DNA of 64,000 nucleotides from JAJPKK01 sp963824905 (GCA_963824905.1 CAWGRH010000011.1:372001-436000), one strand, 5' to 3'; counted from the first letter of the stretch, positions 8,897 to 17,932 are shown. The notes: generated by a model from the letters alone, not told the origin. Program-made: numbers and translations.

Positions 8897-9823
8897 ATGA
8901 GCGTGCAACGCTATCTCTTTCTCGTGATGTTGGCGGCTTCCATCATCCCCGCGTCGGCTCAGCAAGCGGTGACCGCCGCCGCTTCCGCGAACGTCGGCGC
9001 GAAAAGCTCTGCACCTGTCCCGGATTTCTCCGGCATATGGCGTCACGGCAATCTCCCCTGGCTCATCCCTCCGGCGTCCGGTCCTGGCCCTGTGACGAAC
9101 CTGTCACGCGAGAAGGGCAGCGGCGTAAGCGATTACGGCTCGCTGGTCGGCGACTACAAGAACCCGATTCTGCAGCCCTGGGCGGCAGAGGTGGTGAAGA
9201 AGAAGGGCGAGATGTCGCTCGCGGGCATAACCTTCCCGAGCCCCTCGAACACATGCTGGCCCGAGCCCGTGCCGTATCTTTTCAAGCACGCGGCGATGGA
9301 GATGCTGCAGCTGCCGAACGAGATCGTGATGCTGTTCAATGAAAATCACGAAGTCCGCCGCGTGCGCCTGAACGACACGCATCCCGCCGAGTTGAAGCCG
9401 TCATGGCACGGCGATGCCGTCGGGCATTATGAGGGCGACACCCTCGTGATCGACACCGTGGGCATCAGGACAGACCGTCCATTCGGCATGATCGATCTGT
9501 TCGGCACGCCCTATACCGAGAAGATGCATGTGGTGGAGCGTTACCGGCTGGTCGACTACGCGGACGCCAAAGATGCGATGCAGCGCGGCATGAAGGAGAA
9601 TCGCCGGGCCACCGGGCCCTACGATCCCAGTTACAAGGACAAGTACCTGCAGGTCCTTTTCACGATCGAGGACGAGGGCGCCTTCACCACACCTTGGACC
9701 GCGGTCATGATCTATCTGCGCGAGCGCGGCGAATTCCCGGAAGCGGTCTGCGCGGAAAACACGTTCTCGTTCCATAACAACAAGAGCGCAGACTTCCCCC
9801 ATGCGGACAGGCCCGATTTCTGA
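8897..9823 (+). CDS. Secreted protein, family A of unknown function (first of three)
   Basis: A 308-residue exported protein with a signal peptide (RYLFLVMLAASIIPASA). GGGGAGG lies upstream of the ATG at 8897; an in-frame ATG at 8813 would bury the signal. The mature part starts FSGIWRHG and carries GHYEGDTLVIDT, then MHVVERYRLV and, near the end, a TIEDEGAFTTPWT segment. The same skeleton is seen in the proteins at 9954 and 12356, so the three are paralogues. No known catalytic motif; the alternating strands suggest a beta-rich lipocalin- or propeller-like fold. I do not know its function. It follows the GTPase by 99 bases but likely has its own promoter. Confidence 0.75.
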   Translation: MSVQRYLFLVMLAASIIPASAQQAVTAAASANVGAKSSAPVPDFSGIWRHGNLPWLIPPASGPGPVTNLSREKGSGVSDYGSLVGDYKNPILQPWAAEVVKKKGEMSLAGITFPSPSNTCWPEPVPYLFKHAAMEMLQLPNEIVMLFNENHEVRRVRLNDTHPAELKPSWHGDAVGHYEGDTLVIDTVGIRTDRPFGMIDLFGTPYTEKMHVVERYRLVDYADAKDAMQRGMKENRRATGPYDPSYKDKYLQVLFTIEDEGAFTTPWTAVMIYLRERGEFPEAVCAENTFSFHNNKSADFPHADRPDF

Positions 9824-9953
9824 GCGGCGACGCTGGAGGCACCAAACCGGCGTTTCCCCGGGAGCCGAACCGCGTTACGATTGAGTTGGCTGATGCTTCG
9901 TCCATGGAAGAGTTCATCGTAGCGCCCCCGCCGCGAGACACAGGGAGGTCGTG

Positions 9954-11159
9954 ATGGGCAATCGCTTTTCAAGCTCGATCGTCAATGTTGCTATGGCTGC
10001 AGCCGTTGCCGCCGCTGCCGTTTCGATGCTTCCCACCGGCGCCTCGGCTCAAGCTCCGGCGTCTGCCGGGGCATCGCTGAAGACGCCATGGGGCGAGCCT
10101 GATCTCCAGGGGATATGGACGGAAGAATACGACACCCCCTTGCAGCGTCCTGCCCGGGTCGCCAACCAGGAATTCTTCACCGAGGCGCAACGGCAGGAAT
10201 TGGACAAGCAGCGGGCGGTCCATTTCGGCGAAGACCCGCGTCAGGAACGCGGCAGCGCGACCGACGTCGGCGGCGCCTACAACACGTCGTTCCTGAGCAT
10301 CAAGCGTGCCGGCCCGCGCACGTCGATGATCATCGACCCGCCCAGTGGCCGGATGCCGCCGCAAACCCCGGAAGCCCAGCGCGCCGCCGCGGCCGACCGG
10401 CAGTTCTACCTCGCGCTGCTGCAGGCGACCGACACCTGCAAGAACAAGGAGCCGGTGTGCGCCGGCGGAAAGTACGACCCGGCGATCTCGCCGCGGTTTG
10501 CGGAAAGTCCGCCGCGCTACCACGCCGGCAACGTGGCGCGCCTCAATCGCAGCGACGGGCCCGAGGACGACGGATTGGCGGACCGCTGCCTGCGCAGCGG
10601 GCTGCCCGAGTTCGGCAGCGCGTTCGGCGGCAGCTTCCGCCGCATCGTGCAGACGCCGGGCGGCATCTCGATCTTCTACGACGTGAACCAGGGCCAGGGC
10701 TGGCAGCGCAACATCGTCATGAACGGCAGCCCGCACCTGCCCGCGGGCCTCTATCAATGGTTCGGCGATTCGCGCGGCCATTGGGAAGGCGACACGCTCG
10801 TCGTCGACGTGACGAACTTCAGCCCCAAGACCGAGGTGTTCGGATCACGCGAGAACCTGCACCTCGTCGAGCGCTGGAGGCGGACCGGGCCCAATACTCT
10901 TTCCTACGAGGCGACGATCGAAGATCCGACCGTGTGGACCCGGCCGTGGTCCATCAAGCAGGACTTCACCCGCCAGAGCGACGCGGAGAACCGGATTTAT
11001 TACGAGCCGCGCTGCATCGAGGGAAATTTCGGCCTGCCCGGCCTGCTGCACGGACGGCGCGTCGAAGAGCGCGCGTTTGCCGAGGGGCGCGGCCCCGATC
11101 CGCGAACCAAGGACGCCGTCGGCGCGGTGCTGTCCGTTGCGACCGATCCGTTGAATTAG
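9954..11159 (+). CDS. Secreted protein, family A of unknown function (second of three)
   Basis: A 401-residue exported protein. The signal peptide (VNVAMAAAVAAAAVSMLP, cleavage near ASA) follows GGGAGG; a GTG three bases upstream is an equal alternative start. After PWGEPDLQGIWTEEYDTP comes a long central region with several cysteines, then RGHWEGDTLVVDVTNFS, LHLVERWRRTGPNTL and TRPWSIKQDF, matching the proteins at 8897 and 12356. The central insertion makes it about 90 residues longer than its paralogue at 8897. Function unknown, periplasmic or extracellular location likely. Its 3' end is part of a 40-base duplication (see 11141-11336). Confidence 0.78.
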   Translation: MGNRFSSSIVNVAMAAAVAAAAVSMLPTGASAQAPASAGASLKTPWGEPDLQGIWTEEYDTPLQRPARVANQEFFTEAQRQELDKQRAVHFGEDPRQERGSATDVGGAYNTSFLSIKRAGPRTSMIIDPPSGRMPPQTPEAQRAAAADRQFYLALLQATDTCKNKEPVCAGGKYDPAISPRFAESPPRYHAGNVARLNRSDGPEDDGLADRCLRSGLPEFGSAFGGSFRRIVQTPGGISIFYDVNQGQGWQRNIVMNGSPHLPAGLYQWFGDSRGHWEGDTLVVDVTNFSPKTEVFGSRENLHLVERWRRTGPNTLSYEATIEDPTVWTRPWSIKQDFTRQSDAENRIYYEPRCIEGNFGLPGLLHGRRVEERAFAEGRGPDPRTKDAVGAVLSVATDPLN

Positions 11160-11336
11160 CCCTCACTCACCGAGCGCGTAGGATGGGTTGAGCCCCTTGC
11201 GAAACCCATCATCCCACCCCGAACGCCATCGTATGGCGGCTGGCGTCAGGTGATGGGTTTCGCAAGGGCTCAACCCATCCTACCAGAAGCCAACATGACC
11301 GATCCGCCGAATTAGCCCTCACTCACCGAGCCCGTA
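11141..11336. repeat. Pair of 40-bp direct repeats flanking a palindromic element
   Basis: The 40 bases at 11141-11180 recur at 11297-11336 with 37 matches. The left copy holds the last codons and stop of the gene at 9954; the right copy holds the stop and last codons of the opposite-strand gene at 11319. The palindromic element at 11178 lies between them. The arrangement looks like a local duplication tied to arrival of the element, since it brackets the element almost exactly. Confidence 0.85.
11178..11283. repeat. Palindromic interspersed repeat, copy 1
   Basis: A 106-base imperfect palindrome. The outer arm GTAGGATGGGTTGAGC is mirrored by the last 16 bases, and the arms continue through TTGCGAAACCCATCA and its complement, leaving a short GC-rich middle. 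A second copy is at 26778. It has no ORF and the transcript could fold into a long hairpin, so it may also act as a terminator between the convergent genes at 9954 and 11319. It resembles REP/MITE-type repeats of rhizobial genomes. Confidence 0.88.
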
Positions 11337-12281
11337 ACGGGCGAATTCAGCGGCGATGTCCGGATCGAGGGCTTTCGCGGCGGCGAGATCGGCCCGGCCG
11401 CCTTCCGGGTTCCTCTGCGAACGCAGCCTCGCCTGGCCGCGGCCATACAACGAGCTCGGCTGGCGCGGACTGCGGGCGAGCGCCGCGTCATAGTCGGCAA
11501 TCGCCTCTCCGAACCGGCCGAGCTTGAGATAGGTGAAGCCGCGGCTGTCGAGGGCGCCGGAATCGCCTGGGGCGAGCCGCAAGGATTCGTTGCAGTCCGC
11601 GAGCGCCTCATCGAGGCGGCCCAACACTGCCAGATCCCAGCAGCGGTTGTTCCACGCCTTGGCGTTGCCGGGCTCGATCGTGATGAGACGGCTGTAATCA
11701 TCGGCGGCACGATCGTACATGCCCGCCCGCTCGTGGACGTCGCCGCGCTCCGCCAGGGACTCCACATCGTCGGGGGCGAGGCGCAGCGCGGCGTTGTAGT
11801 CGGAAAGAGCGGCGACGAAATCCTTCTTCTGATAGAGAACCCGGGCACGGCCGACATAGGCGTCCGCGTCGGTCGGATCGAGCTCGATGGCGCGGCCGTA
11901 GTCGGCGAGCGCGCGGTCATTCTGGCCGCTCGCGACGAGTGCGCCGGCACGATTGAAGAAGGCAAGCGAGCGGCTCGCGTCGAGTGCGATCGCGCGATCA
12001 TAATCTGCGATGGCGCGCTCGATATCGCGTTTGACCGCGTAGAGGTTGCCGCGGGCCATATGGACGGCTGCACCTTCCGGAGGGGTAAGCTCGCCTCGAC
12101 CCAGCGCCTCGACGAGACGCGTGCAGGCGGCCATCGCCGCATCCGCCGCCGCCGTGTTGTCGGAATTGATGCAGGTGTCGCGATCGACCGTGGAAACTTC
12201 GGCCGCCACAGTATGGGGAAGCGCGGCAATGAGAGGTGCGGCAAAGAGAAGTACCGCAGCACAGCAGCGCAACGCGTTCAT
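11319..12281 (-). CDS. Periplasmic tetratricopeptide-repeat protein
   Basis: A 320-residue exported TPR protein. The signal peptide (MNALRCCAAVLLFAAPLIAA) is followed by a short Cys-containing region, then about seven TPR units of 34 residues, recognised by repeats such as ERAIADYDRAIALDASRSL, DRALADYGRAIELDPTDAD and DEALADCNESLRLAPGD. Such proteins hold partner proteins together and have no activity of their own. ATG at 12281 was chosen because the signal peptide begins there; a longer frame upstream is Arg-rich and unlikely. It lies 74 bases after the gene at 12356 on the same strand and may be co-transcribed with it. Confidence 0.88.
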   Translation of the reverse strand: MNALRCCAAVLLFAAPLIAALPHTVAAEVSTVDRDTCINSDNTAAADAAMAACTRLVEALGRGELTPPEGAAVHMARGNLYAVKRDIERAIADYDRAIALDASRSLAFFNRAGALVASGQNDRALADYGRAIELDPTDADAYVGRARVLYQKKDFVAALSDYNAALRLAPDDVESLAERGDVHERAGMYDRAADDYSRLITIEPGNAKAWNNRCWDLAVLGRLDEALADCNESLRLAPGDSGALDSRGFTYLKLGRFGEAIADYDAALARSPRQPSSLYGRGQARLRSQRNPEGGRADLAAAKALDPDIAAEFARYGLGE

Positions 12282-12355
12282 CGTGATTCCGTTATCCGTT
12301 GCGAGGCGCTTGCGAGACTTGGCTTGGCACCTGCCTGCGAGACGCAGCCCCGCCA

Positions 12356-13192
12356 TCACTTCGGTGGCAGACCGAAATAGCTCAAATCCGGCGGGGGCTG
12401 ATTCTTGTAGGCCGGCATCAGCTTGCCGTCGACGCCTTTGGTGACATAGGCCTCGTCGCCGATCTTGATCCAGATGTTGTCGAGCGGGCAATCCTCCAGC
12501 CGCCACACCGGTTGAGGATCGGGCTTGCGGACGGCCTTCTGCAGCTTGACGTAGGGCCGCGTCAGGGCGTGATCAATCACGGTGATCTCGTCATAGAGCG
12601 TGTTGCGATCGGCCTTGTCGAGGTAGAACCGCTCCTTGATGATGGTCTGGTTATCCTCGTGAAACGGCATGCCTGAGGCTTCGTAGGCGCGCGGCCCCCT
12701 CAAGAAACGGGTCTCGACCTCGAGCACGTCGTACTTGCCGTCGCCGTTCTCGTCGACCCACTTGCCGATCGAGTAGCCCACCAGCGTGCGTTCGGCATCC
12801 TCGGGCCAATCACGGCCGTCGGTGTAAATCCGCCGATACACATCGTTATTGTGGCTCATGAGAATGTAGGTCGTCTCCGGCGTTACGATGATCTCCATCG
12901 GATTGTAGAGATTCATCATCGCCGGCATGCCCTCCGGCATGCAGAAGGTCGACGGCCAGTTGCCGGGCTTGCCGGCGCGCTGCTCCGCGATACTCTGATC
13001 GAACACTTTCTGGTATTCGGGGGTCAGCGGCGGCGGGCCGGCGAGCTGGCGCCAGTTGTTCGGGGGGCCGGTGCGATCCCATTGACCTTTGAGGTCCGGG
13101 TATTTGCTGAAATCGACCACCTGCGCGCTCGCCGAACTCACCAGCAGCCCGGCTGCCAGCGCAACGGCATAAGTCGAGGCTCCAATACGCAT
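12356..13192 (-). CDS. Secreted protein, family A of unknown function (third of three)
   Basis: A 278-residue exported protein starting at an ATG seven bases after GGAG, with signal peptide STYAVALAAGLLVSSASA. The mature part opens with VDFSKYPDLKGQWDRTGPP. The C-terminal half has YDVLEVETRFLRGPR, a HEDNQTIIKERFYL segment and NTLYDEITVIDHALTRPYV, the same order of motifs as the proteins at 8897 and 9954, with a calcium-loop-like DENGDGKYD replacing the GDTL turn. Function unknown; probably periplasmic. The three paralogues within 4.3 kb suggest local duplication. It is divergent from the Bug protein at 13369. Confidence 0.75.
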   Translation of the reverse strand: MRIGASTYAVALAAGLLVSSASAQVVDFSKYPDLKGQWDRTGPPNNWRQLAGPPPLTPEYQKVFDQSIAEQRAGKPGNWPSTFCMPEGMPAMMNLYNPMEIIVTPETTYILMSHNNDVYRRIYTDGRDWPEDAERTLVGYSIGKWVDENGDGKYDVLEVETRFLRGPRAYEASGMPFHEDNQTIIKERFYLDKADRNTLYDEITVIDHALTRPYVKLQKAVRKPDPQPVWRLEDCPLDNIWIKIGDEAYVTKGVDGKLMPAYKNQPPPDLSYFGLPPK

Positions 13193-13368
13193 GATATCTC
13201 CGTAGGGTGAGCCAACGGCGTGTATCCTGTTGCAACCGCCATCGCTTAGCAAGTGGCGGATTCGGCGACAGCGTGACGGCTGCATGTGCTCCTGGCACCA
13301 CGCGACGGCACACCGCGCCGGTGTCGCATGGACAGCGCGCGGCCCGTCGGTAAGCTGACGGCGTCGAG

Positions 13369-14370
13369 ATGAGATCGAGTGCTCCGATGCGCCGACGTGA
13401 CGTGCTGGCGGCCGGCCTTGCGGCAACCGCATCCTTTTACGCCCCGCGATCGTACGGCCAGGCGGGATATCCGAGGCAGCCTATCCGCCTCGTGGTGCCG
13501 CGGGCCGCTGGGGGCGTCGTCGATGTCGTCGCGCGGCTGTGGGCTGAGGCGGCGAAGCAGCGGCTCGGCAACATCGTCGTCGAGAACCAGGGCGGCGGCG
13601 GCGGACTGATCGGCGCCACCACGGTCGCCCAGGCCAAGCCCGACGGCTACACGCTGCTCGCCGGCACGACGAGCGAGCTCGTCATCACTCCGCTGATCAC
13701 GGCAAAGCCGCCTTACGATCCCCTCAAGGACCTTGCGCCCGTCGCCATCACGGCGGAGTCCGTTTCGGCCCTGATGGTGCACTCCTCCTTGCCGGTGCGC
13801 ACCCTTGCGGAGCTCGTGACGTACGACAAGGCACACCCCGGCAAGCTCTCCTATGGCTCCGCAGGCGTGGGCACCTCGGCGCATCTGTGTGCGGAGCTCT
13901 TCAAGCAGCTCGCCGGCCTGCCCGACATCGTCCACGTGCCCTATCGCGGCGCCAATCCCGGACTGGTGGATTTCTATGCCGGCCAGTTGCCGATGTTTGC
14001 CGCCAGCATCTCGCCGCAGGTGCTCGCCATGCACGATCGCGGGGCGATCCGCATCCTGGTGGCCGGCAGCAGCCGTCGGCTCAAGGGAGCGCCCCAAATT
14101 CCGATCAGCGCCGAGGTCGGCTTTCCACAGCTCATCACCGTGCAGTTCATGGGACTGTTCGCGCCATCCGGCACGCCGAAAGCGATCATCGACCTGCTTG
14201 CCGACGTTTCCCGCGATATCCTGCGAAAAACCGACTTTCAGCAGAAGCTCATCGACGACGGTTTCGAGCCAGTGCTCGATTCGGGGCCGGAGCAGGCGGC
14301 GCAGTTCGTGCGCGAGGAACTCGCGCGCTGGACGCCGGTGGTGGCGGCCGCCGGCATCAAGGCGGGCTGA
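13369..14370 (+). CDS. Bug/TctC family substrate-binding protein
   Basis: A 333-residue periplasmic binding protein of the Bug family. The N-terminus (MRRRDVLAAGLAATASF) looks like a twin-arginine or Sec leader, with cleavage near SYG. Family landmarks are YPRQPIRLVVPRAAGGVVD, the ENQGGGGG turn, KPDGYTLLAG, the HVPYRGANPG segment and a C-terminus ending AAGIKAG. An ATG at 13387 is an alternative start that puts MRRRDV first. No TctA/TctB genes accompany it. Ligand unknown. It is divergent from the gene at 13192 across 176 bases. Confidence 0.9.
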   Translation: MRSSAPMRRRDVLAAGLAATASFYAPRSYGQAGYPRQPIRLVVPRAAGGVVDVVARLWAEAAKQRLGNIVVENQGGGGGLIGATTVAQAKPDGYTLLAGTTSELVITPLITAKPPYDPLKDLAPVAITAESVSALMVHSSLPVRTLAELVTYDKAHPGKLSYGSAGVGTSAHLCAELFKQLAGLPDIVHVPYRGANPGLVDFYAGQLPMFAASISPQVLAMHDRGAIRILVAGSSRRLKGAPQIPISAEVGFPQLITVQFMGLFAPSGTPKAIIDLLADVSRDILRKTDFQQKLIDDGFEPVLDSGPEQAAQFVREELARWTPVVAAAGIKAG

Positions 14371-14436
14371 TCGTCAGTTCCGCGGTCCCAATCGACACGC
14401 CTCGCACAAAGGCGAACGATCTGCGGGTACAACGGT

Positions 14437-15669
14437 CTACGAGGTGTACATGGCGTCGCCCACGGTGCCATCGCGGGCGATGCTCCAGGGCTGCTGGCTG
14501 TTGTTGTGAATCGCGCGATTAGGCTTTTTTGCCTCCGCTTCGGTAAAGCCCCAATCCTTATATAGCTGCGCGCGGGTCGGCTGGACTTCGCCGAGCTCGT
14601 CGGTGGCACGAGACTGGATCATCGCCTCCTGGCCGTCCCAGGCCCAGTCGAAGGTGAACCGGGTGTGCGCCCGCGGCAGCGCCGGTGCTTGAACCGTCGC
14701 TTCCTTCCAGGTCTTGCCGCCGTCGGTCGACACCTCGACCTTCTTGATCACGCCGCCGCCGGACCAGGCGAGGCCGGTGATCTGGACATAGCCCTGGCCG
14801 CCGATCTTCATGCCGCCCGAAGGTCGCGTGATGATGGATTTCGGCCCAAACTGGAAATGGTACCAGCGCGATTTCCCGCCGATATCGGGTCTCGCGACGG
14901 AATGGTTCATGCTCTCATTCCACGTGTGGTAGGGCTCATCCACCACCTTGATGTGCTTGAGGTACTTCACGCTGAACGGCGCCTCCCAGCCGGGGACGAC
15001 AAGCCGGATCGGGTACCCCTGCTCGACGCGAAGGTGTTCACCGTTCTGGCCGTAAGCGATGAGCACATCCTCCATCGCCTTTGCGATCGGCAGCGTGTGG
15101 GAGAACTTGCCGGGGTCGTCCCCCTCATAGACCAGCCAAGTCCCCTCCGGCTTCACGCCGACATGGCGCAATAGGACGGACAGCGGCACACCGGTCCACT
15201 CGCTGCAACTCGTCATCCCGTGAACGAACTGGACCGGCAACCCCATGTTCTGGTTGCCCTGGTTATGAATCATCGGAGAGCTGTTGCCGTGGCACTCCAG
15301 GAAATGAATCCGGGACACCGACGGCAGGCTCTTGAGATCGTCCATCGAGAAGCTCAACGGTCGGTCCACCAGGCCGTGGATCGTGAGGCGGTGCTTCTGC
15401 GCGTCGATCTCGGGGAAGTGGGACGCGTGGTACTGCACGAAGTGCAGCGGCGCCGGCGTGATGATCCCTGCGTAGTCCTGGAGGGGTGTGTAATAGGTGA
15501 TGTGATCGACGCTCATGCGCGCGCCGCGGCGCGATGGGTTGATGTGGACGTGGGCGTCGTGGGCCGGTGCCTCGGCCTTGGTCGCGACCGCCCCTGCTCC
15601 TGCCGCCACACCGGCGAGTGCCGCCGCCTGCTTCAGGAACCGCCTCCGGCCGGATCCATTGGAATCCAT
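14437..15669 (-). CDS. SoxC-type sulfite/sulfane dehydrogenase molybdopterin subunit
   Basis: A 410-residue molybdoenzyme of the sulfite oxidase family, closest in layout to SoxC, which with the cytochrome SoxD oxidises sulfane sulfur in the periplasm. It has a twin-arginine leader (GRRRFLKQAAALAG), the pterin-binding domain with ECHGNS and the molybdenum-ligating Cys155 in GMTSCSEWTG, then the C-terminal immunoglobulin-like dimerisation domain (VEVSTDGGKTW to about residue 370). No SoxD, SoxAX, SoxYZ or SoxB gene is present in the window, so the electron acceptor is not apparent. It is divergent from the metallo-beta-lactamase-fold gene at 15961. Confidence 0.9.
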   Translation of the reverse strand: MDSNGSGRRRFLKQAAALAGVAAGAGAVATKAEAPAHDAHVHINPSRRGARMSVDHITYYTPLQDYAGIITPAPLHFVQYHASHFPEIDAQKHRLTIHGLVDRPLSFSMDDLKSLPSVSRIHFLECHGNSSPMIHNQGNQNMGLPVQFVHGMTSCSEWTGVPLSVLLRHVGVKPEGTWLVYEGDDPGKFSHTLPIAKAMEDVLIAYGQNGEHLRVEQGYPIRLVVPGWEAPFSVKYLKHIKVVDEPYHTWNESMNHSVARPDIGGKSRWYHFQFGPKSIITRPSGGMKIGGQGYVQITGLAWSGGGVIKKVEVSTDGGKTWKEATVQAPALPRAHTRFTFDWAWDGQEAMIQSRATDELGEVQPTRAQLYKDWGFTEAEAKKPNRAIHNNSQQPWSIARDGTVGDAMYTS

Positions 15670-15960
15670 GTCTGCCTCCCGATTTCCCGAGTTTTCGATA
15701 CGAGCGTTGGGTTGGCTCGAATTTCTTCTTCAACTTACCCTGTTTTCAGTGAAATCGCCAGCGGATCAACGCGGGTAGTGCGCCTCGACTTCGGAAAACA
15801 GGATTCCGCCGGGACTACATCGTGCGCCGCAGCAAATGGCTGCCACGGCCCTGAGCGAGGTAGCGGCCGCGCCTCCCGGAAGCGACGCAGCATTGCGCCG
15901 GGTGATCCCAAGGGCCTACCCTGCAGCAATCAAAACGGATGTCGTCCCAGGGAGAAAGTC

Positions 15961-16875
15961 ATGAGAACAACGACGGCCGGCGCATTGGCGATGATCGCTT
16001 CGGTTGCATTCGTCGGCACGGCGAGCGCGCAGGATCTTGGTCCGCAGGTCAAGAAGCTCGCCGAGGGCGTTTATGTGCACACCGGAAGGGGCTTCGAATC
16101 GAACGCCGGCATCATCCTCACCCAGGAGGGTGTCATCGTGATCGACACCGGACAGAACCCGTACGAGACCCGCAACATTTGGGCGACGGTCAAAAACCTC
16201 ACCTCGATGCCCGTTCGTTTCGTGATCAACACCGAGCCGCATGCCGATCACACGACCGGCAACTTCATGTTCTCGCCGCCCGCAGTCGTGGTCGGCGCTG
16301 CGGGCGAGGGCGACTCGATGCGCGCCGCCGAGAAGAACGCGCCGGACCGCATCCAGCGGCTTGCCGCGACATCGCCCGAGTTCAGGGCGGCCCTCGAAGG
16401 CTACCGGTTCGTCCCCCCGAATATCGAGTACCAAAACAGAGCGACCATCCATCTCGGCGGCAAGACCCTCGAGCTCTATTATCTCAAGGGCGTGCACAGC
16501 GAGGCCGACACCGCCGTGTGGCTGCCCAATGAGCGCGTGTTGTTCTCGGCGTCCGCTTTCGTGGTCAACCAGATCAACATCCTGCGTCCCTTCGTCAGCA
16601 TCCCGGACATCCTGGCGGCCGGCAAGATGATGAAGGCGCTCAACCCCGAGCACGTGGTTCCGGGGCACGGCACGCCCGGCACGGTGAAGATCTTCGAGGA
16701 CGGTGAGAAGTACTATGCGCTGCTGCTCGAGCGCGTCGGCGCCGCGGTGAAGGCGGGCAAATCGCTCGACGACATCAAGAAGGAAGTGACGATGCCCGAG
16801 TATGCGAGCTTCGGCAACCAGGAGCGCTTCCCGACCAACATCGAGGCGGCCTACCGGGCCGTGACCGGGAAATAG
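15961..16875 (+). CDS. Exported metallo-beta-lactamase-fold hydrolase with Glu-substituted metal site
   Basis: A 304-residue exported MBL-fold protein; signal peptide AGALAMIASVAFVGTASA, ATG after GGGAGAAAGTC. The metal motif reads NTEPHADH: Glu92 stands where the first His of HxHxDH is usual, while His94, Asp96 and His97 are kept. Other ligands are His178 (KGVHSEAD) and His235 (PGHG). Such substitutions are known in some B3-like members. Substrate unknown; a lactonase, thioesterase or SoxH-like sulfur role would all fit. The 291 bases upstream (15670-15960) hold only control sequence for this gene and the divergent SoxC gene as far as I can see. Confidence 0.85.
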   Translation: MRTTTAGALAMIASVAFVGTASAQDLGPQVKKLAEGVYVHTGRGFESNAGIILTQEGVIVIDTGQNPYETRNIWATVKNLTSMPVRFVINTEPHADHTTGNFMFSPPAVVVGAAGEGDSMRAAEKNAPDRIQRLAATSPEFRAALEGYRFVPPNIEYQNRATIHLGGKTLELYYLKGVHSEADTAVWLPNERVLFSASAFVVNQINILRPFVSIPDILAAGKMMKALNPEHVVPGHGTPGTVKIFEDGEKYYALLLERVGAAVKAGKSLDDIKKEVTMPEYASFGNQERFPTNIEAAYRAVTGK

Positions 16876-16921
16876 CTGCGGGTCGAGCGGGGCGCACCTC
16901 AGACTGCGTCCGGAGCGCACC

Positions 16922-17911
16922 ATGAATCCGTCCCACAAACTTTCCCGCCGGGACCTCCTGTACGCGCCAGCCGGTGCCGTTGCATTGGCGCTCCTCCCGC
17001 AGGGCGCCAGTGCGCAACCGTATCCCACGAGGCCGGTGCGCCTCGTGGTGCCGTTCCCCGCGGGCGGAGCAACCGACCTGCTGGCGCGCCTCATCGGCCA
17101 ATGGCTGACGGAGCGCACCGGCCAGCCCTTCATCATCGACAATCGCCCCGGCGCCGGCGGCAACATCGGCACCGAGGCCGTGGTCCGCGCGCCGCCGGAC
17201 GGATATACGCTGCTCGCGTTCGACACCACGTCGGCGGTCAACGCGACGCTCTACGACCGGTTGAATTTCAACTTCATCCGCGATATCGCCCCGGTCGCGA
17301 GCATCGTCAGGCTCCCGTTTGTCGTCCTGCTGCACCCCTCGGTTCCGGTGAAGACGATTTCCGAGCTCATCGCCTATGCGAAAGCCAATCCCGGCAAGAT
17401 CAACATGGCCTCGGCCGGCAACGGCACCCTGCCCCACGTCGCCGGCGAGCTATTCAAGATGATGACCGGCACCGAGATGGTGACGGTGACCTATCGTGGG
17501 GCCGCACCGGCCCTCGCCGATCTCCTCGGTGGCCAGGTGCAAGTTTATTTCGGCACCACGCCCGCTTCGATCGAGCACGTCAGGACGGGCAGGCTGCGCG
17601 CCATTGCCGTCACGACGGCGGCGCGGCTCGACCTCCTGCCCGATCTCCCGACCGTAAACGGGATCGTCCCCGGTTACGAAGCAACCGGCTGGTGGGGCAT
17701 CGGCGCACCTAAGGGAACACCCGCCGACGTCGTCGAACGGCTCAACGGCGACATCAACGCGGCCCTCGCGGATCCCGCCCTCAAAGCGCGGATCGCCGAC
17801 CTCGGCGGCACGGCGCTGATCGGCTCGCCGGCCGACTTCGGACGGCTCATCGCCGAAGAGACCGAGAAGTGGGGCAAGGTCGTCAAGTTCTCCGGCGCCA
17901 AGCCGGAGTGA
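16922..17911 (+). CDS. Bug/TctC family substrate-binding protein
   Basis: A 329-residue periplasmic binding protein. The leader SRRDLLYAPAGAVALALLP is twin-arginine-like with cleavage near ASA. Then come YPTRPVRLVVPFPAGGATD, DNRPGAGGNIGTE, PPDGYTLLAF, TYRGAAPALADLLGG and the C-terminal lobe ending FSGAKPE, all standard for the family. It starts 46 bases after the MBL-fold gene and could be on its transcript, which would hint that the captured compound or its product is a substrate of that hydrolase. No membrane components nearby. Confidence 0.92.
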   Translation: MNPSHKLSRRDLLYAPAGAVALALLPQGASAQPYPTRPVRLVVPFPAGGATDLLARLIGQWLTERTGQPFIIDNRPGAGGNIGTEAVVRAPPDGYTLLAFDTTSAVNATLYDRLNFNFIRDIAPVASIVRLPFVVLLHPSVPVKTISELIAYAKANPGKINMASAGNGTLPHVAGELFKMMTGTEMVTVTYRGAAPALADLLGGQVQVYFGTTPASIEHVRTGRLRAIAVTTAARLDLLPDLPTVNGIVPGYEATGWWGIGAPKGTPADVVERLNGDINAALADPALKARIADLGGTALIGSPADFGRLIAEETEKWGKVVKFSGAKPE

Positions 17912-17932
17912 TGCACGGCGCTCGCTGCACGC

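Noticed and set aside
11178..11283. Insertion sequence
   Set aside because: The element is about 100 bases, has no ORF and no transposase nearby; a non-autonomous palindromic repeat fits better.
15220..15960. Upstream in-frame extension of the MBL-fold gene
   Set aside because: It would cover the SoxC gene on the other strand and bury the signal peptide; ATG 15961 has a good ribosome binding site.
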